DNA of 64,000 bases from an uncultured Ruminococcus sp. (GCF_947301925.1 NZ_CAMYUE010000011.1:1-64000), one strand, 5' to 3'; numbered from the stretch's first letter, positions 53,827 through 62,634 are shown. Program-made: numbers and translations. Notes: generated by a model from the sequence alone, not told the origin.

Positions 53827-53856
53827 TAAAAAAGGCCGCAGACATAATGCCTGCGG
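53827..53856 (-). terminator. Terminator of the membrane-protein gene at 53863
   Basis: On the minus strand CCGCAG and CTGCGG form the stem, followed by CCTTTTTT. It faces the terminator of the convergent gene. Confidence 0.7.
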
Positions 53857-53862
53857 TATCTG

Positions 53863-54375
53863 TCACAGCTCCTGCATTTCGTGGGAGTTGTTCGCTTTCA
53901 TTTCTTCCATTTTCTGCGCATAGGGGTCTTTTATACTGCGCTGTGCCCTGTCCATGTCGTATTCCTTGAGACGGGGCTCGAAATTCGGGAAGCCGTCCTG
54001 CTGTTCGAGCCATCTGTACTTCTTTATGTTCAGGAAGTTATACACGGCGAAATACGTGAATACGGCGACCTCCACAACTCCCAGAACAGAGAAGCCGTCA
54101 GAAAAGAACATGGCGCCTACCTCCGCAATAATGAGCACTCCTCCGGCAATGGCAAGGGCGGAATCCTTTTTGTGTACGCTCAGAATGCCCAGTGCGGAGC
54201 CTGCCAGTCCGAGAACGGAAATGATAATACAGAGCAGATCTCCCGAAATAGCTAACAAGAGATAAAATCCTGCAACAGCGATATTTAATGCAAAAACTAT
54301 GAATATCAAGGTCTCTGTTTTTTTGCACTTTTTCATTGCAGTCCTGTTCTTTTTGTATTCTTCCTCAAAGTCCAT
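53863..54375 (-). CDS. Membrane protein, unknown
   Basis: A 170-residue protein with four membrane segments between about residues 20 and 115, a charged N terminus (EEEYKKNRT) and a charged cytoplasmic tail. No family recognised. ATG 54375 follows GGGGAGG. It stands as a single gene. Confidence 0.78.
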   Translation of the reverse strand: MDFEEEYKKNRTAMKKCKKTETLIFIVFALNIAVAGFYLLLAISGDLLCIIISVLGLAGSALGILSVHKKDSALAIAGGVLIIAEVGAMFFSDGFSVLGVVEVAVFTYFAVYNFLNIKKYRWLEQQDGFPNFEPRLKEYDMDRAQRSIKDPYAQKMEEMKANNSHEMQEL

Positions 54376-54472
54376 GACATTTCCTCCCCGTGATAGTATT
54401 TCCCAAACAATGATAGCATATCTTCCCGCAAAAATCAATACACTTCCTGTATGCATTGAAAATATCCTGTCT

Positions 54473-54512
54473 TAGTTCTTAGCTCTTAGTTCTTGGTTCT
54501 TAGCTCTTGATC
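54473..54512 (-). repeat. Heptamer tandem repeat GARCTAA, five units
   Basis: On the minus strand: GAGCTAA, GAACCAA, GAACTAA, GAGCTAA, GAACTAA. The same heptamer recurs in the other orientation at 57352. Such short tandem heptamers occur in some bacteria without known function. Confidence 0.75.
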
Positions 54513-54530
54513 CTTTTTTCAAAAAAACTG

Positions 54531-54559
54531 TTGACTATTTCCGCATTTTAGTTTATTAT
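54531..54559 (+). promoter_or_regulatory. Promoter of the lysozyme-manA-glcK cluster
   Basis: TTGACT (54531-54536), 17-nt spacer, TATTAT (54554-54559). Confidence 0.65.
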
Positions 54560-54641
54560 ATTATTGTATGACTTTTTGAGCATACAGCTAACTGCTCCCT
54601 TATCAGAACAAAACGGGAGCGCGGGGAGTTGTTTCGGTATA

Positions 54642-55421
54642 ATGCGGATAATGAAACGAAAGATAATATGCGCACTGACAGGCGTGACCTTCATGGCAGC
54701 TGCTGCGGCAGCGTCGCTGTTCTTCTCGACAGCTAAGGTAAACAGGACGAAGTACCCCGTTTTCGGAGTCGATGTGTCAAACTATCAGGGCGATATAAAC
54801 TGGAATGAGCTTGAGGCGCAGGACGTTTCCTTTGCCTTCATAAAGGCCACCGAGGGCAGCGGACACACGGACGAGTCAGTCCGCCGCAATCTTGACATGG
54901 CAGCGGAAACAGGCATAAGAGTGTCGGCCTACCACTTCTTCAGCTTTGACAGCGCAGGCGAGACCCAGGCGGATAACTTCATAGCCGCCGTGGGAAAGGA
55001 CGAGATAGATATGCCGCCTGTCATTGATATCGAGTATTACGCCGACAAGCGCAGCAACAAGCCCTCTCAGGAGGAGACCGAGGCTATACTCCGTCCACTC
55101 CTTGAAAGGCTGGAGGCCTACTACGGTACAAAGCCCATAATCTACAGCACTCTCCCCGTGTATTTCAGGTATATCAGGGAAAACTTCTCCGACTATCCAC
55201 TGTGGATAAGAAGCGTAAACTTCGAGCCCGACCTGCTCAGCTGGAAATTCTGGCAGTACAGCGACAAGGGCACTCTCACAGGCTATCACGGCGACGAGGA
55301 GCACATAGACCTTAATGTATACAACGGCTCTGCGGAGGACTTCGACAGGGAATTCGCAAAGCTCTCAAAAAAGGCGGACGCTTCACAGTCCGCAGACAAG
55401 ACAGGAAAGGATATCAAGTGA
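54642..55421 (+). CDS. GH25 lysozyme-like muramidase, membrane anchored
   Basis: A 259-residue protein with an uncleaved or signal-type N-terminal helix (about 8-30) and a GH25 domain that would cleave peptidoglycan between N-acetylmuramic acid and N-acetylglucosamine. Active-site residues: Asp44 (FGVDVSNYQG), Asp129 and Glu131 (PVIDIEYY); FIKATEG is also typical. No cell-wall binding repeats are present. The spacing of GGGGAG to ATG 54642 is long, so the start is uncertain. It overlaps manA by 4 nt. No phage genes surround it, so a housekeeping wall enzyme is likelier than an endolysin. Confidence 0.88.
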   Translation: MRIMKRKIICALTGVTFMAAAAAASLFFSTAKVNRTKYPVFGVDVSNYQGDINWNELEAQDVSFAFIKATEGSGHTDESVRRNLDMAAETGIRVSAYHFFSFDSAGETQADNFIAAVGKDEIDMPPVIDIEYYADKRSNKPSQEETEAILRPLLERLEAYYGTKPIIYSTLPVYFRYIRENFSDYPLWIRSVNFEPDLLSWKFWQYSDKGTLTGYHGDEEHIDLNVYNGSAEDFDREFAKLSKKADASQSADKTGKDIK

Positions 55422-56377
55422 GACCATTCTATCTTAAAGCACCTATCAAGGACTATATCTGGGGCGGAGAAAGGCTCCGCACACTGTTCGGCAAGGAAAG
55501 CGACAAGGAGCGTCTTGCGGAGAGCTGGGAGCTCAGCTGCCACCCCGACGGCGAATCCGTCATAGAGGGCGGCGAATTTGACGGCATGAAGCTCAGCGAG
55601 CTCATAAGGCTCCACCCCGAAGCCGTCGGCAATAAATTCCGCAGCACAGACAGCTTCCCCGTGCTGGTGAAGCTCATAGACGCAAAGAACGACCTGTCCG
55701 TACAGGTTCACCCCGATGACGAATACGCCCGTAAGTACGAAAATGACAACGGCAAGACCGAGATGTGGTACATCATCGACGCAGCTCCCGATTCGGAGCT
55801 CATATACGGCTTCAGGGAAAAGCTCACAAAGGAGGAATTCCGCAGAGCTGTCGAGGATAACACCCTCATGGACAAGGTGAACCGCGTTCCGGTAAAGCAG
55901 GGCGATGTATTCTTCATTGAGCCGGGAACTCTCCACGCTATCGGCAAGGGCATACTCATAGCCGAGATACAGCAGAGCTCCAACGTGACCTACCGCGTAT
56001 ACGACTACGGCAGACTTGGTGCTGACGGCAAGCCCAGAGAGCTCCACATAGAAAAGGCTATAGAGGTAACAAATACCGAGTCCTCGGATCCGTCCAGGCC
56101 CGTTTACGGCATGGAGCTTGACGGCGTAGTTACCCAGCTCCTTGCGGACTGCAAATACTTCAACGTGAACCGCCACAGGCTCATAAAGGAGCTTGAGCTC
56201 TGTGCGGATAAAAGCTCCTTCGCCCATGTCCTCATGATAGGCGGCAGCGGCGGAGAGCTTACAGCCGATAACTACAGGCTGGAACTGAAAATGGGCACAA
56301 GCGTGTTCGTTCCCGCGGGAACAGGCGCATTTGCTATAAAAGGAAATTGTGATATCATAGTCACAACTATCCAATAA
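55418..56377 (+). CDS. manA: Mannose-6-phosphate isomerase, class I
   Basis: Interconverts mannose-6-phosphate and fructose-6-phosphate. The 319-residue protein is a cupin with zinc ligands in VQVHPDDEYA, the KTEMWYII strand and EPGTLHAIGKG. The start is a GTG inside the lysozyme stop (GTGA). With the ROK kinase next door it could feed mannose from hemicellulose into glycolysis. Confidence 0.95.
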   Translation: MRPFYLKAPIKDYIWGGERLRTLFGKESDKERLAESWELSCHPDGESVIEGGEFDGMKLSELIRLHPEAVGNKFRSTDSFPVLVKLIDAKNDLSVQVHPDDEYARKYENDNGKTEMWYIIDAAPDSELIYGFREKLTKEEFRRAVEDNTLMDKVNRVPVKQGDVFFIEPGTLHAIGKGILIAEIQQSSNVTYRVYDYGRLGADGKPRELHIEKAIEVTNTESSDPSRPVYGMELDGVVTQLLADCKYFNVNRHRLIKELELCADKSSFAHVLMIGGSGGELTADNYRLELKMGTSVFVPAGTGAFAIKGNCDIIVTTIQ

Positions 56378-56391
56378 GGAGGATATATATA

Positions 56392-57348
56392 ATGAAATAC
56401 TATGTAGGTATCGACCTCGGAGGCACCAACATCGTTGCAGGTGTGGTAGACGAGGATTACAACATCATCGCAAAGGCAAGCACAAAGACCAATTGTCCCC
56501 GTCCCGAGAAGGAGATCGCCGACGATATGGCAAGAATGGCTATAGAGGCTGTAAAGAACGCTGACCTTACCATGGATCAGATCCAGTGGATCGGCGTGGG
56601 TACTCCCGGTATCGCCAACAGCGAAACAGGCATCATCGAGTACTCAAACAATCTGGGCTTCAAGAACACTCCCATGGTGAAGTACATACAGGAGACCATA
56701 GACAAGCCCGTATTCATTGAGAATGACGCCAATGCAGCTGCCTACGGAGAGTTCGTGGCAGGCGCTGCAAAGGGAGCAAGAAATGCAGTTTGCATCACCC
56801 TCGGCACAGGCGTCGGCGGCGGTATCATCATCGACGGCAAGATCTATGCAGGCTCCAACTTCGCAGGCGCAGAGATCGGCCACACCGTTATCGAGGTGGA
56901 CGGCGCACAGTGCTCATGCGGCAGAAAGGGCTGCTTTGAGGCTTATTCCTCGGCTACAGGCCTTATCCGCATGACAAAGGAGGCCATCGCAGAGCACCCC
57001 GACAGCATAATGGCTCAGTCAGAGAAGGAAAAGGGCAAGGTGACCGCACGCACCTCCTTCGACTGCATGAGAGCAGGCGACAAGTACGCAAAGGCTGTTG
57101 TTGACAAGTACATCAAGTACCTTGCAGCAGGCATCACCAATACCATCAACATCTTCCAGCCCGATATCCTCTGCATCGGCGGCGGCGTATGCAACGAGGG
57201 CGATCCCCTCCTCCTGCCCATGAAGGAGCTTGTGGCAAAGGAAGTATACACACGCAACTCTCCCAAGAATACCGAGATCGTTATTGCCAAGCTGGGCAAC
57301 GACGCAGGTATCATCGGTGCAGCCTTCCTCGGCAGAGCAAACCAGTAA
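56392..57348 (+). CDS. glcK: ROK-family glucokinase
   Basis: Phosphorylates glucose (possibly mannose) with ATP. The 318-residue protein has the ATP motif GIDLGGTNIVAG, the sugar-binding ENDANAAAYGE, and the ROK zinc site CSCGRKGCFEAYSS. No DNA-binding domain precedes it, so it is an enzyme rather than a repressor. AGGAGG precedes the ATG. Confidence 0.94.
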   Translation: MKYYVGIDLGGTNIVAGVVDEDYNIIAKASTKTNCPRPEKEIADDMARMAIEAVKNADLTMDQIQWIGVGTPGIANSETGIIEYSNNLGFKNTPMVKYIQETIDKPVFIENDANAAAYGEFVAGAAKGARNAVCITLGTGVGGGIIIDGKIYAGSNFAGAEIGHTVIEVDGAQCSCGRKGCFEAYSSATGLIRMTKEAIAEHPDSIMAQSEKEKGKVTARTSFDCMRAGDKYAKAVVDKYIKYLAAGITNTINIFQPDILCIGGGVCNEGDPLLLPMKELVAKEVYTRNSPKNTEIVIAKLGNDAGIIGAAFLGRANQ

Positions 57349-57351
57349 CAG

Positions 57352-57373
57352 AACTAAGAGCTAAGAACTAAGT
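57352..57373 (+). repeat. Heptamer tandem repeat GARCTAA, three units
   Basis: GAACTAA, GAGCTAA, GAACTAA just after the glcK stop, opposite in orientation to the array at 54473. Confidence 0.7.
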
Positions 57374-57425
57374 AGGGGACGGCGTCCTCGACGTCCCGTT
57401 CTATAAATATGTAGGACGCCGCCCT
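57374..57425 (+). repeat. Palindromic GGACGGCGTCC-type repeat
   Basis: GGGGACGGCGTCC, a CGACGTCCCG arm, a short AT spacer and GTAGGACGCCGCCC. It has the style of the palindromic blocks at 30708 and 52526 but a different core. Confidence 0.5.
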
Positions 57426-57426
57426 T

Positions 57427-57463
57427 AAAAAGCCACAGCATTTACCGTGCTGCGGCTTTTTTT
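57427..57463 (+). terminator. Terminator after glcK
   Basis: AAAAGCCACAGCA and TGCTGCGGCTTTT form a 13-bp stem with one mismatch, followed by TTT. Confidence 0.85.
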
Positions 57464-57490
57464 ATCCGTGAAAGACCGTAGGCTCTTTCA

Positions 57491-57519
57491 TTGACACATT
57501 ATGGATTTTGATGTATAAT
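57491..57519 (+). promoter_or_regulatory. Promoter of the S41-like gene
   Basis: TTGACA (57491-57496), 17-nt spacer, TATAAT (57514-57519). Confidence 0.82.
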
Positions 57520-57542
57520 TTCAGTATGATAGGAGGCGTGAT

Positions 57543-59270
57543 ATGAAGAACTTTTTCGGAACAGTCCTTTTTACGCTTGCAGGGACCGATAAAACAGCTC
57601 TGATATGGTGCGGCGCTGTACTGCTGACAATGCTGATACTGGCCGTGCTCCACCATAAATGGAAGTATGACGAGCAGAGGCTCAAACGCTGGAAGAACCT
57701 CTGCTTTATCCCCTTTCTCATCACATCTGTACACTATTTTATATATGTTTCGGGAGCCGACGGCTTTCTCAGCAATTACACTCCCATGTACCTGATATCC
57801 GTACTGGCATTCATACCAATGATGTGTGCGGAGCAGGAAAAGGGCTACAGGATATTCGGGACCGTGACCGCAGTATTGTCCGTAGTATTTGCCCTGCGTT
57901 TCTGCCTTATATCCAATCAGCTCCATAATTTCTCCCGCAAGAGCTACACAGGCTCCTTTCATGCTCTGGTGAGAGAGCTGGACAGGAGCTACGTCATCAG
58001 GGACTGGAAGGAGATAGATTTTTACGCCCTTGAGGATAAATATATGCCCATGGTGGAGGAAGCGGAAAGGAAAAAGGACAAGGCCATGTTCGGAGACGCC
58101 GTCACCCTGTTCTGCAGCGAGCTCCACGACGGCCATGTTGAGGTAAGCACGCATTATGACAGAAATAAGTATCATTCCGTATTTGAGCTCACAGACTACG
58201 GACTTTCCATGGTACAGCTGGACAACGGTGATATCATCGCGGTCTGCACCGAGGACGAGGTGAAAGCTGTCGGCATAGACGACGGCACCGTCATCACAAA
58301 ATGGGACGGCAGACCCGCTGCGGAGGCCGCCGAGGAAATGATACCCGCCGAGGGAGCTCCCGTTGAATCAAACGGCCGCCGTCTTGCCCTGATAACTCTG
58401 TCTGCAACAGGCGGCGAGACCGTGGAGGTCACGTTTATAGACAAGTCGGGCAGGGAGCAGACTGCTGTCCTCTCCGCTATTGAGAACGAGCATACCTACG
58501 ACGAGATGTACAGCCTTTTCTTCCGCTGGCCCGAACACCTCACGGAGTTCTTGAAGTCCAATTTCAGCACAAGAATGCTTGACGACAAATGCGGATATAT
58601 GCAGCTGAGCGCCGAGACTTCAGGCGGCTCTGTCCGTGACGAGCTCGCCTTCTATACGGGGGAAAGCAAATGGGCAAAGGAGATGTTCCGCAGAAAGCTC
58701 CGCAGACTGAAGGAGCAGGGCATGGAGTATCTTGTCATTGACCTGAGAAACAATATGGGCGGCAGCGGAGAGATAGGAAACGCCCTGGTCAGTCTCCTCA
58801 CCGATGAGGAGCTCTGCGGCGAGTGCCTCGGTATACGCAGGAACGGCGGGTACGTCAAGGTCTCGGAGCGCATTATCCGCGGCGACGGAGAGTTTTCCGA
58901 TCTGAAGGTGGTGGCTCTGACAAATCTCAACTGTGTAAGCGCAGGCGACAGCGCGGCGCGGTGTCTGTCAAAGCTCCCCAATGTTACGCTGGCAGGCATT
59001 ACCGATCCAAACGGCAGCGGCCAGATGATAGGCGGAAGATGTGTACTGTCCAAAAGCATTGTAAGCGTATCCTATCCCGTGCAGCTGGTGCTGGACGAAA
59101 CGGGAGCCCCCTATAACGACACCCGTGCAGACGGCGTAAGCCGTGATCCCGTGGAAGTCCACATACCTCTCGACTACGACGCGGCTATGAAGATATTCCG
59201 CGACGGCGAGGACTATGAGCTGGAATGGGCAGTGGACTATCTTGAAGAGGGCGGCGGTCACAACAAATGA
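57543..59270 (+). CDS. S41-like peptidase domain with four N-terminal membrane helices
   Basis: A 575-residue protein. Four membrane segments lie in residues 18-130. A helical lead (FHALVRELDRSYVIRDW) and a PDZ-like part are followed by a tail-specific protease (S41) domain about 345-560, with VIDLRNNMGGSGEIG and the Ser of NCVSAGDSAA. The Lys that normally completes the Ser-Lys dyad about 25 residues later is not evident (PNGSGQ in its place), so the catalytic set may differ or be lost. AGGAGG precedes the ATG. Confidence 0.8.
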   Translation: MKNFFGTVLFTLAGTDKTALIWCGAVLLTMLILAVLHHKWKYDEQRLKRWKNLCFIPFLITSVHYFIYVSGADGFLSNYTPMYLISVLAFIPMMCAEQEKGYRIFGTVTAVLSVVFALRFCLISNQLHNFSRKSYTGSFHALVRELDRSYVIRDWKEIDFYALEDKYMPMVEEAERKKDKAMFGDAVTLFCSELHDGHVEVSTHYDRNKYHSVFELTDYGLSMVQLDNGDIIAVCTEDEVKAVGIDDGTVITKWDGRPAAEAAEEMIPAEGAPVESNGRRLALITLSATGGETVEVTFIDKSGREQTAVLSAIENEHTYDEMYSLFFRWPEHLTEFLKSNFSTRMLDDKCGYMQLSAETSGGSVRDELAFYTGESKWAKEMFRRKLRRLKEQGMEYLVIDLRNNMGGSGEIGNALVSLLTDEELCGECLGIRRNGGYVKVSERIIRGDGEFSDLKVVALTNLNCVSAGDSAARCLSKLPNVTLAGITDPNGSGQMIGGRCVLSKSIVSVSYPVQLVLDETGAPYNDTRADGVSRDPVEVHIPLDYDAAMKIFRDGEDYELEWAVDYLEEGGGHNK

Positions 59271-59304
59271 ACCTGCTGAAAACCACAAGCAGCAACAATA
59301 AAAC

Positions 59305-59343
59305 AAGCCCGAAAGCATTTCGGTAACAGCTTTCGGGCTTTTG
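59305..59343 (+). terminator. Terminator of the S41-like gene
   Basis: AAGCCCGAAAGC and GCTTTCGGGCTT form a 12-bp stem with a 12-nt loop, followed by TT and GCAG. Confidence 0.85.
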
Positions 59344-59391
59344 CAGTTCATGTTCGTTATCCCTGCATGGGCGGTGTGGTACTGACATTTA

Positions 59392-59474
59392 CTCTTCCTT
59401 CCCTTCTCCCTTCATTCAGTGATTTAATGTGATAAAGTATATTGCCTGCTTTCAAGAGGCAAGGGAAGGAAGAG
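59392..59474. other. Long inverted repeat in the convergent intergenic region
   Basis: CTCTTCCTTCCCTT (59392-59405) and AAGGGAAGGAAGAG (59461-59474) are exact reverse complements, 14 bp, 55 nt apart. Inside them TTGCCT/AGGCAA forms a smaller hairpin. No promoter or reading frame is evident. The rest of 59344-59610 holds only the weak terminator at 59511. Confidence 0.6.
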
Positions 59475-59510
59475 ATATACATTGTTACCGTTACGGAAAT
59501 GGCACTGCAT

Positions 59511-59537
59511 AAAAAGAGGCGCCCCGAGGACGCCCCT
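59511..59537 (-). terminator. Possible terminator of the AraC-type regulator gene
   Basis: On the minus strand AGGGGCG and CGCCTCT pair with one G-U, followed by TTTTTATG. It lies about 75 nt after the stop. Confidence 0.45.
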
Positions 59538-59612
59538 GTAATTACATTATCATCGCGGACAACAGATAACCGCCCCTGAAAGCTGACGACTAACAGCCCG
59601 GAACGGCGCTGC

Positions 59613-61778
59613 CTACTTCGCCATATTGCGGTACTGATTGGGCGTTACTCCCACCGTTGCAAGGAACTGGCGCAGGAAGTACTTGCTGTCCACATAGCCG
59701 CACTGCTCCGCTATCTCCGCCATACTCAGAGGAGTTACCGTCAGGCAGTATGTTGCCTTTGCCATCCGCGCGTTTATGCAGTCCTTATGTATGCTGACCC
59801 CGAAGCACTTCTTGTATACCTCGCGGAGGTGTCCTGCGCTGTAGGGATAGAGCTTCTGGAGCTTTTCGGACTCAAAGCTGTCCTGGGGATTGCTGTAGAT
59901 ATAGCTCCTGATATGAAGCATATCCTCATAGTGGGGACGCATACGCATCTCCATCTTCTCACGCTGGCGCTCGGCAAGCAGATCAGAGCATATCCCCGTC
60001 AGTTTAGTGTATGACTTCTCGGTACACTTTACAGCTGCGCACACAAATGAGTCTATGCCGTACTGATCGGTATATATGCTGTGCTGGAGCATTATGGAAT
60101 TCAGCCTGTTTTCCAGGAGGGCGATATCGGTCTCCCCCTGTATGATACAGGCGAAGGTATTATCGTTTATCCTGCCGCAGATGTCGCTGCTTCCGCAGAA
60201 CTGGGTAACAGCCTCGGCGGCGTCCATTATGGCAGGTATCTTTCCGCTGAGCTCATAGAAGCCTGCGTTGGAAATGCCTATCCTCATCATCACAAGGCAG
60301 CTTTCCTGATTTTCGATATCTGTGGAGTGATATGCCTTCCTCATGCCCGTATCGTTATACATACCCGTAAGAGTATCACGGAGATCGGAGAGGTTCTGGC
60401 ACTGTGTAAGGTACTGGATATCGTTCTTCATGCGCAGGAACTCAAGTCCGTTGGATACCGACTTCAGCCAGTTGCGGTAGATATCGTCATAGGTATCGGG
60501 ATCGTGGTACTTCAGCACCAGATGTCCGAACAGTCTGTCGTTGAAGAAAAGCGGATTGAAGTAGTATATGGCAGGCTCGTAATTCCTTGACAGCAGAGCT
60601 GCGAAGTTGTACTTCTGCATATCAAAGGGAGTTCTTTTCTCCCAGCTCACCATGCTCTGACAGGAGAGTATATCCGAGAGATCGGCCTCGCTGTCATACC
60701 AGTTCTTGTACAGGCAGAGATAGAAGCTCTGTATGCCTCTCACCTGCCAGTGGAAGGTGCCGCATATATCTATGAACTCATTGAGCGTCCTGCACTCAGT
60801 GAGCTTCTGATCGAGAGGATTGAAGAGGTTCCAGTTATCGTACTCTCTTTTTATCCTTGCATTTTTCAGCTCTCTGGTATAAAGAGGACGGTCTATGCCG
60901 CAGGTACAGCTGTTTCCGCATATGAGCTCGCCCTGTGGAGGAGAGAAGAGGAATTCTCTCTTTTTGAGGCGGCTGTACACCATGTTTGCAGCGTCCTCGC
61001 CTATGCTCTCGCGGTTGCGCTTGTATGTGGTGAGGATAGGATTATGCATGAAGCGGTCACCCACGAACTCATAACCCACTACCGTAACGTCATCGGGCAC
61101 TTTTATGCCAAGCTCGTCAAGCTTGTCGATAAGTCCGTAAGCCATATAGTCATTCGCGCACACTACCGCCTGTGGGAGCTTCAGCTCGCCTCTGTGATAA
61201 CGCTCGGCAAGCTCCTCTCCCGAATTCATCCAGAAATTTCCGTAGTGGACGCGCTTTTCGTCATATTCGATACCGTGTTTTTCGAGGGATTTGCGGTATC
61301 CGTTTACACGCAGATTTGAGGCCTCGATAAAATCGTAGCCTGTGATAATATCTATCTCCGTGAACCCGTGCTTCTCAACAAGGTGATCGGTGATATCCTC
61401 GATATCGTTCTCATCGCTGGTATTGATGAAGGTGCAGTGAGGCAGATCCATTTCGGGAAGATATGTACCTACTACCACTATGGGGATATTCTTTCTGGAA
61501 AGATAATCGGCGATCATCTTTCTCAGCTCCTCGTTGACAAAGGATTCGGAGATGACTATAAGCCCGTCAAGCTCATCTGAGAGGATAAGGTCGTATATCC
61601 TGTTCTCGCAGAAAAGCTCCTTTTCCTTCACGTTGGGATTATAGTTGTTGGAAAAGACTATGGTATCTATTCCCACGCACTGATCAAATCTGGCGATACC
61701 CTTTATGATCTGGCGCTGCTCGATGCTGTTTGCCTCAGCAGCAACGACGCCTAAGATCATTCTCTTTTTCTTGATCAA
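59613..61778 (-). CDS. LacI-type sensor - degenerate GGDEF - AraC transcription regulator
   Basis: A 721-residue regulator. Residues 1-290 are a LacI-type sugar-sensor domain (DGLIVISESF, PQAVVCANDYMAYG, VTVVGYEFVG). A middle domain with a CTCG motif follows, then a GGDEF-like domain starting LRDTLTGMYND whose signature is changed to GRINDNTFACII, so no cyclase activity is expected. The last 100 residues are an AraC helix-turn-helix (MAEIAEQCGYVDSKYFLRQF). The N-terminal two-thirds parallels the active cyclase at 42185. TTG 61778 is preferred as start: AGGGG is 8 nt upstream, and the resulting N terminus aligns with the paralogue. Confidence 0.88.
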   Translation of the reverse strand: MIKKKRMILGVVAAEANSIEQRQIIKGIARFDQCVGIDTIVFSNNYNPNVKEKELFCENRIYDLILSDELDGLIVISESFVNEELRKMIADYLSRKNIPIVVVGTYLPEMDLPHCTFINTSDENDIEDITDHLVEKHGFTEIDIITGYDFIEASNLRVNGYRKSLEKHGIEYDEKRVHYGNFWMNSGEELAERYHRGELKLPQAVVCANDYMAYGLIDKLDELGIKVPDDVTVVGYEFVGDRFMHNPILTTYKRNRESIGEDAANMVYSRLKKREFLFSPPQGELICGNSCTCGIDRPLYTRELKNARIKREYDNWNLFNPLDQKLTECRTLNEFIDICGTFHWQVRGIQSFYLCLYKNWYDSEADLSDILSCQSMVSWEKRTPFDMQKYNFAALLSRNYEPAIYYFNPLFFNDRLFGHLVLKYHDPDTYDDIYRNWLKSVSNGLEFLRMKNDIQYLTQCQNLSDLRDTLTGMYNDTGMRKAYHSTDIENQESCLVMMRIGISNAGFYELSGKIPAIMDAAEAVTQFCGSSDICGRINDNTFACIIQGETDIALLENRLNSIMLQHSIYTDQYGIDSFVCAAVKCTEKSYTKLTGICSDLLAERQREKMEMRMRPHYEDMLHIRSYIYSNPQDSFESEKLQKLYPYSAGHLREVYKKCFGVSIHKDCINARMAKATYCLTVTPLSMAEIAEQCGYVDSKYFLRQFLATVGVTPNQYRNMAK

Positions 61779-61891
61779 GTTTTCCACCCCTGTGCTTTTA
61801 CTGCGGAGATATATGAATTATTTTACACCTGCGGCGCCCATTCCGCATGATAATTCATTATATTATCCGCAAGTCAATTAAAATCACCTTA

Positions 61892-61920
61892 ATTATACAT
61901 TAATTATTAAGAATTGTCAA
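61892..61920 (-). promoter_or_regulatory. Promoter of the AraC-type regulator
   Basis: On the minus strand TTGACA (61915-61920), 17-nt spacer, TATAAT (61892-61897). The leader is about 105 nt. The stretch 61921-62105 toward the sigma-factor gene has a TTGACA at 61958-61963 but no well-spaced -10 box. Confidence 0.85.
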
Positions 61921-62105
61921 TGAAGTTTTCTTCATTTTTTCCACCAAAACCGCATTTTTGACAGTTTAATATTTTTATACCGTTATATTTTACAATGGGC
62001 GGCAGCTGTCATTGTGAAATCTGCCGATTTTATTTGCCCCGTGCAACAATAGCTGCCCTCAGCGACACTTATGTTATGAATTCGGATTCAAAAGGAGGGA
62101 TTCGC

Positions 62106-62615
62106 ATGAACGACTTCTCAGCAGACGTCAGACTCGCCCGCGAAGGAAATACGGAAGCCTTTGCCAGACTTTACGCAACTGTATATGAAAACCTTTATCA
62201 TATCGCGCTGTACAGTCTGCGAAGCCCCGACGACGCTGCCGACACCGTCAGCGACACCGTACTGGACGCGTTCTGCAATATTAAGAAACTTCGCAGCCCC
62301 GAAAAATTCAGGAGCTGGATAATGGCGATACTGGCCGCTAAGGTAAAAAAGAAACAGCATACATATTATGAGCCTGTGGACGAACCGACAGATGACTCTC
62401 CCCTGTCTGACAGCTTCGACTTTGAATCGGTGGAGCTCAGGGAAGCAGTGGGACGGCTTGACAGTCAGTCGCGTCTCATGCTCTCCATGTCCGTGCTGGG
62501 AGGCTATACCAGCGACGAAATATCACAGGTCTGCGGTATAAAGGCAGGCACGGTGCGTTCACGCCTTGCAAGGATAAAAGAAAAGCTGAGGCTCGAACTC
62601 ACCCCCGAACTATGA
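62106..62615 (+). CDS. RNA polymerase sigma factor, ECF type
   Basis: A 169-residue sigma-70 family protein with only regions 2 and 4. Region 2 is LAREGNTEAFARLYATVYENLYHIA to SWIMAILAAKV; region 4 is LDSQSRLMLSMSVLGGYTSDEI with the recognition helix GIKAGTVRSRLARIKEKL. ATG 62106 follows GGAGGG; upstream in-frame codons have no ribosome site. The next gene, 19 nt on, encodes a membrane protein likely to hold this sigma factor inactive. Confidence 0.92.
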   Translation: MNDFSADVRLAREGNTEAFARLYATVYENLYHIALYSLRSPDDAADTVSDTVLDAFCNIKKLRSPEKFRSWIMAILAAKVKKKQHTYYEPVDEPTDDSPLSDSFDFESVELREAVGRLDSQSRLMLSMSVLGGYTSDEISQVCGIKAGTVRSRLARIKEKLRLELTPEL

Positions 62616-62634
62616 TCCCGAAAGGAGAAGCTTT

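Noticed and set aside
54642..55421. Lysozyme gene as a sign of prophage
   Set aside because: No holin, capsid, tail, integrase or attachment site is nearby, and the gene is coupled to manA.
61958..61996. Promoter of the sigma-factor gene with TTGACA at 61958
   Set aside because: No -10 box lies 16-18 nt downstream; TATATT is 20 nt away and TACAAT 27 nt away, so it is not listed as a feature.
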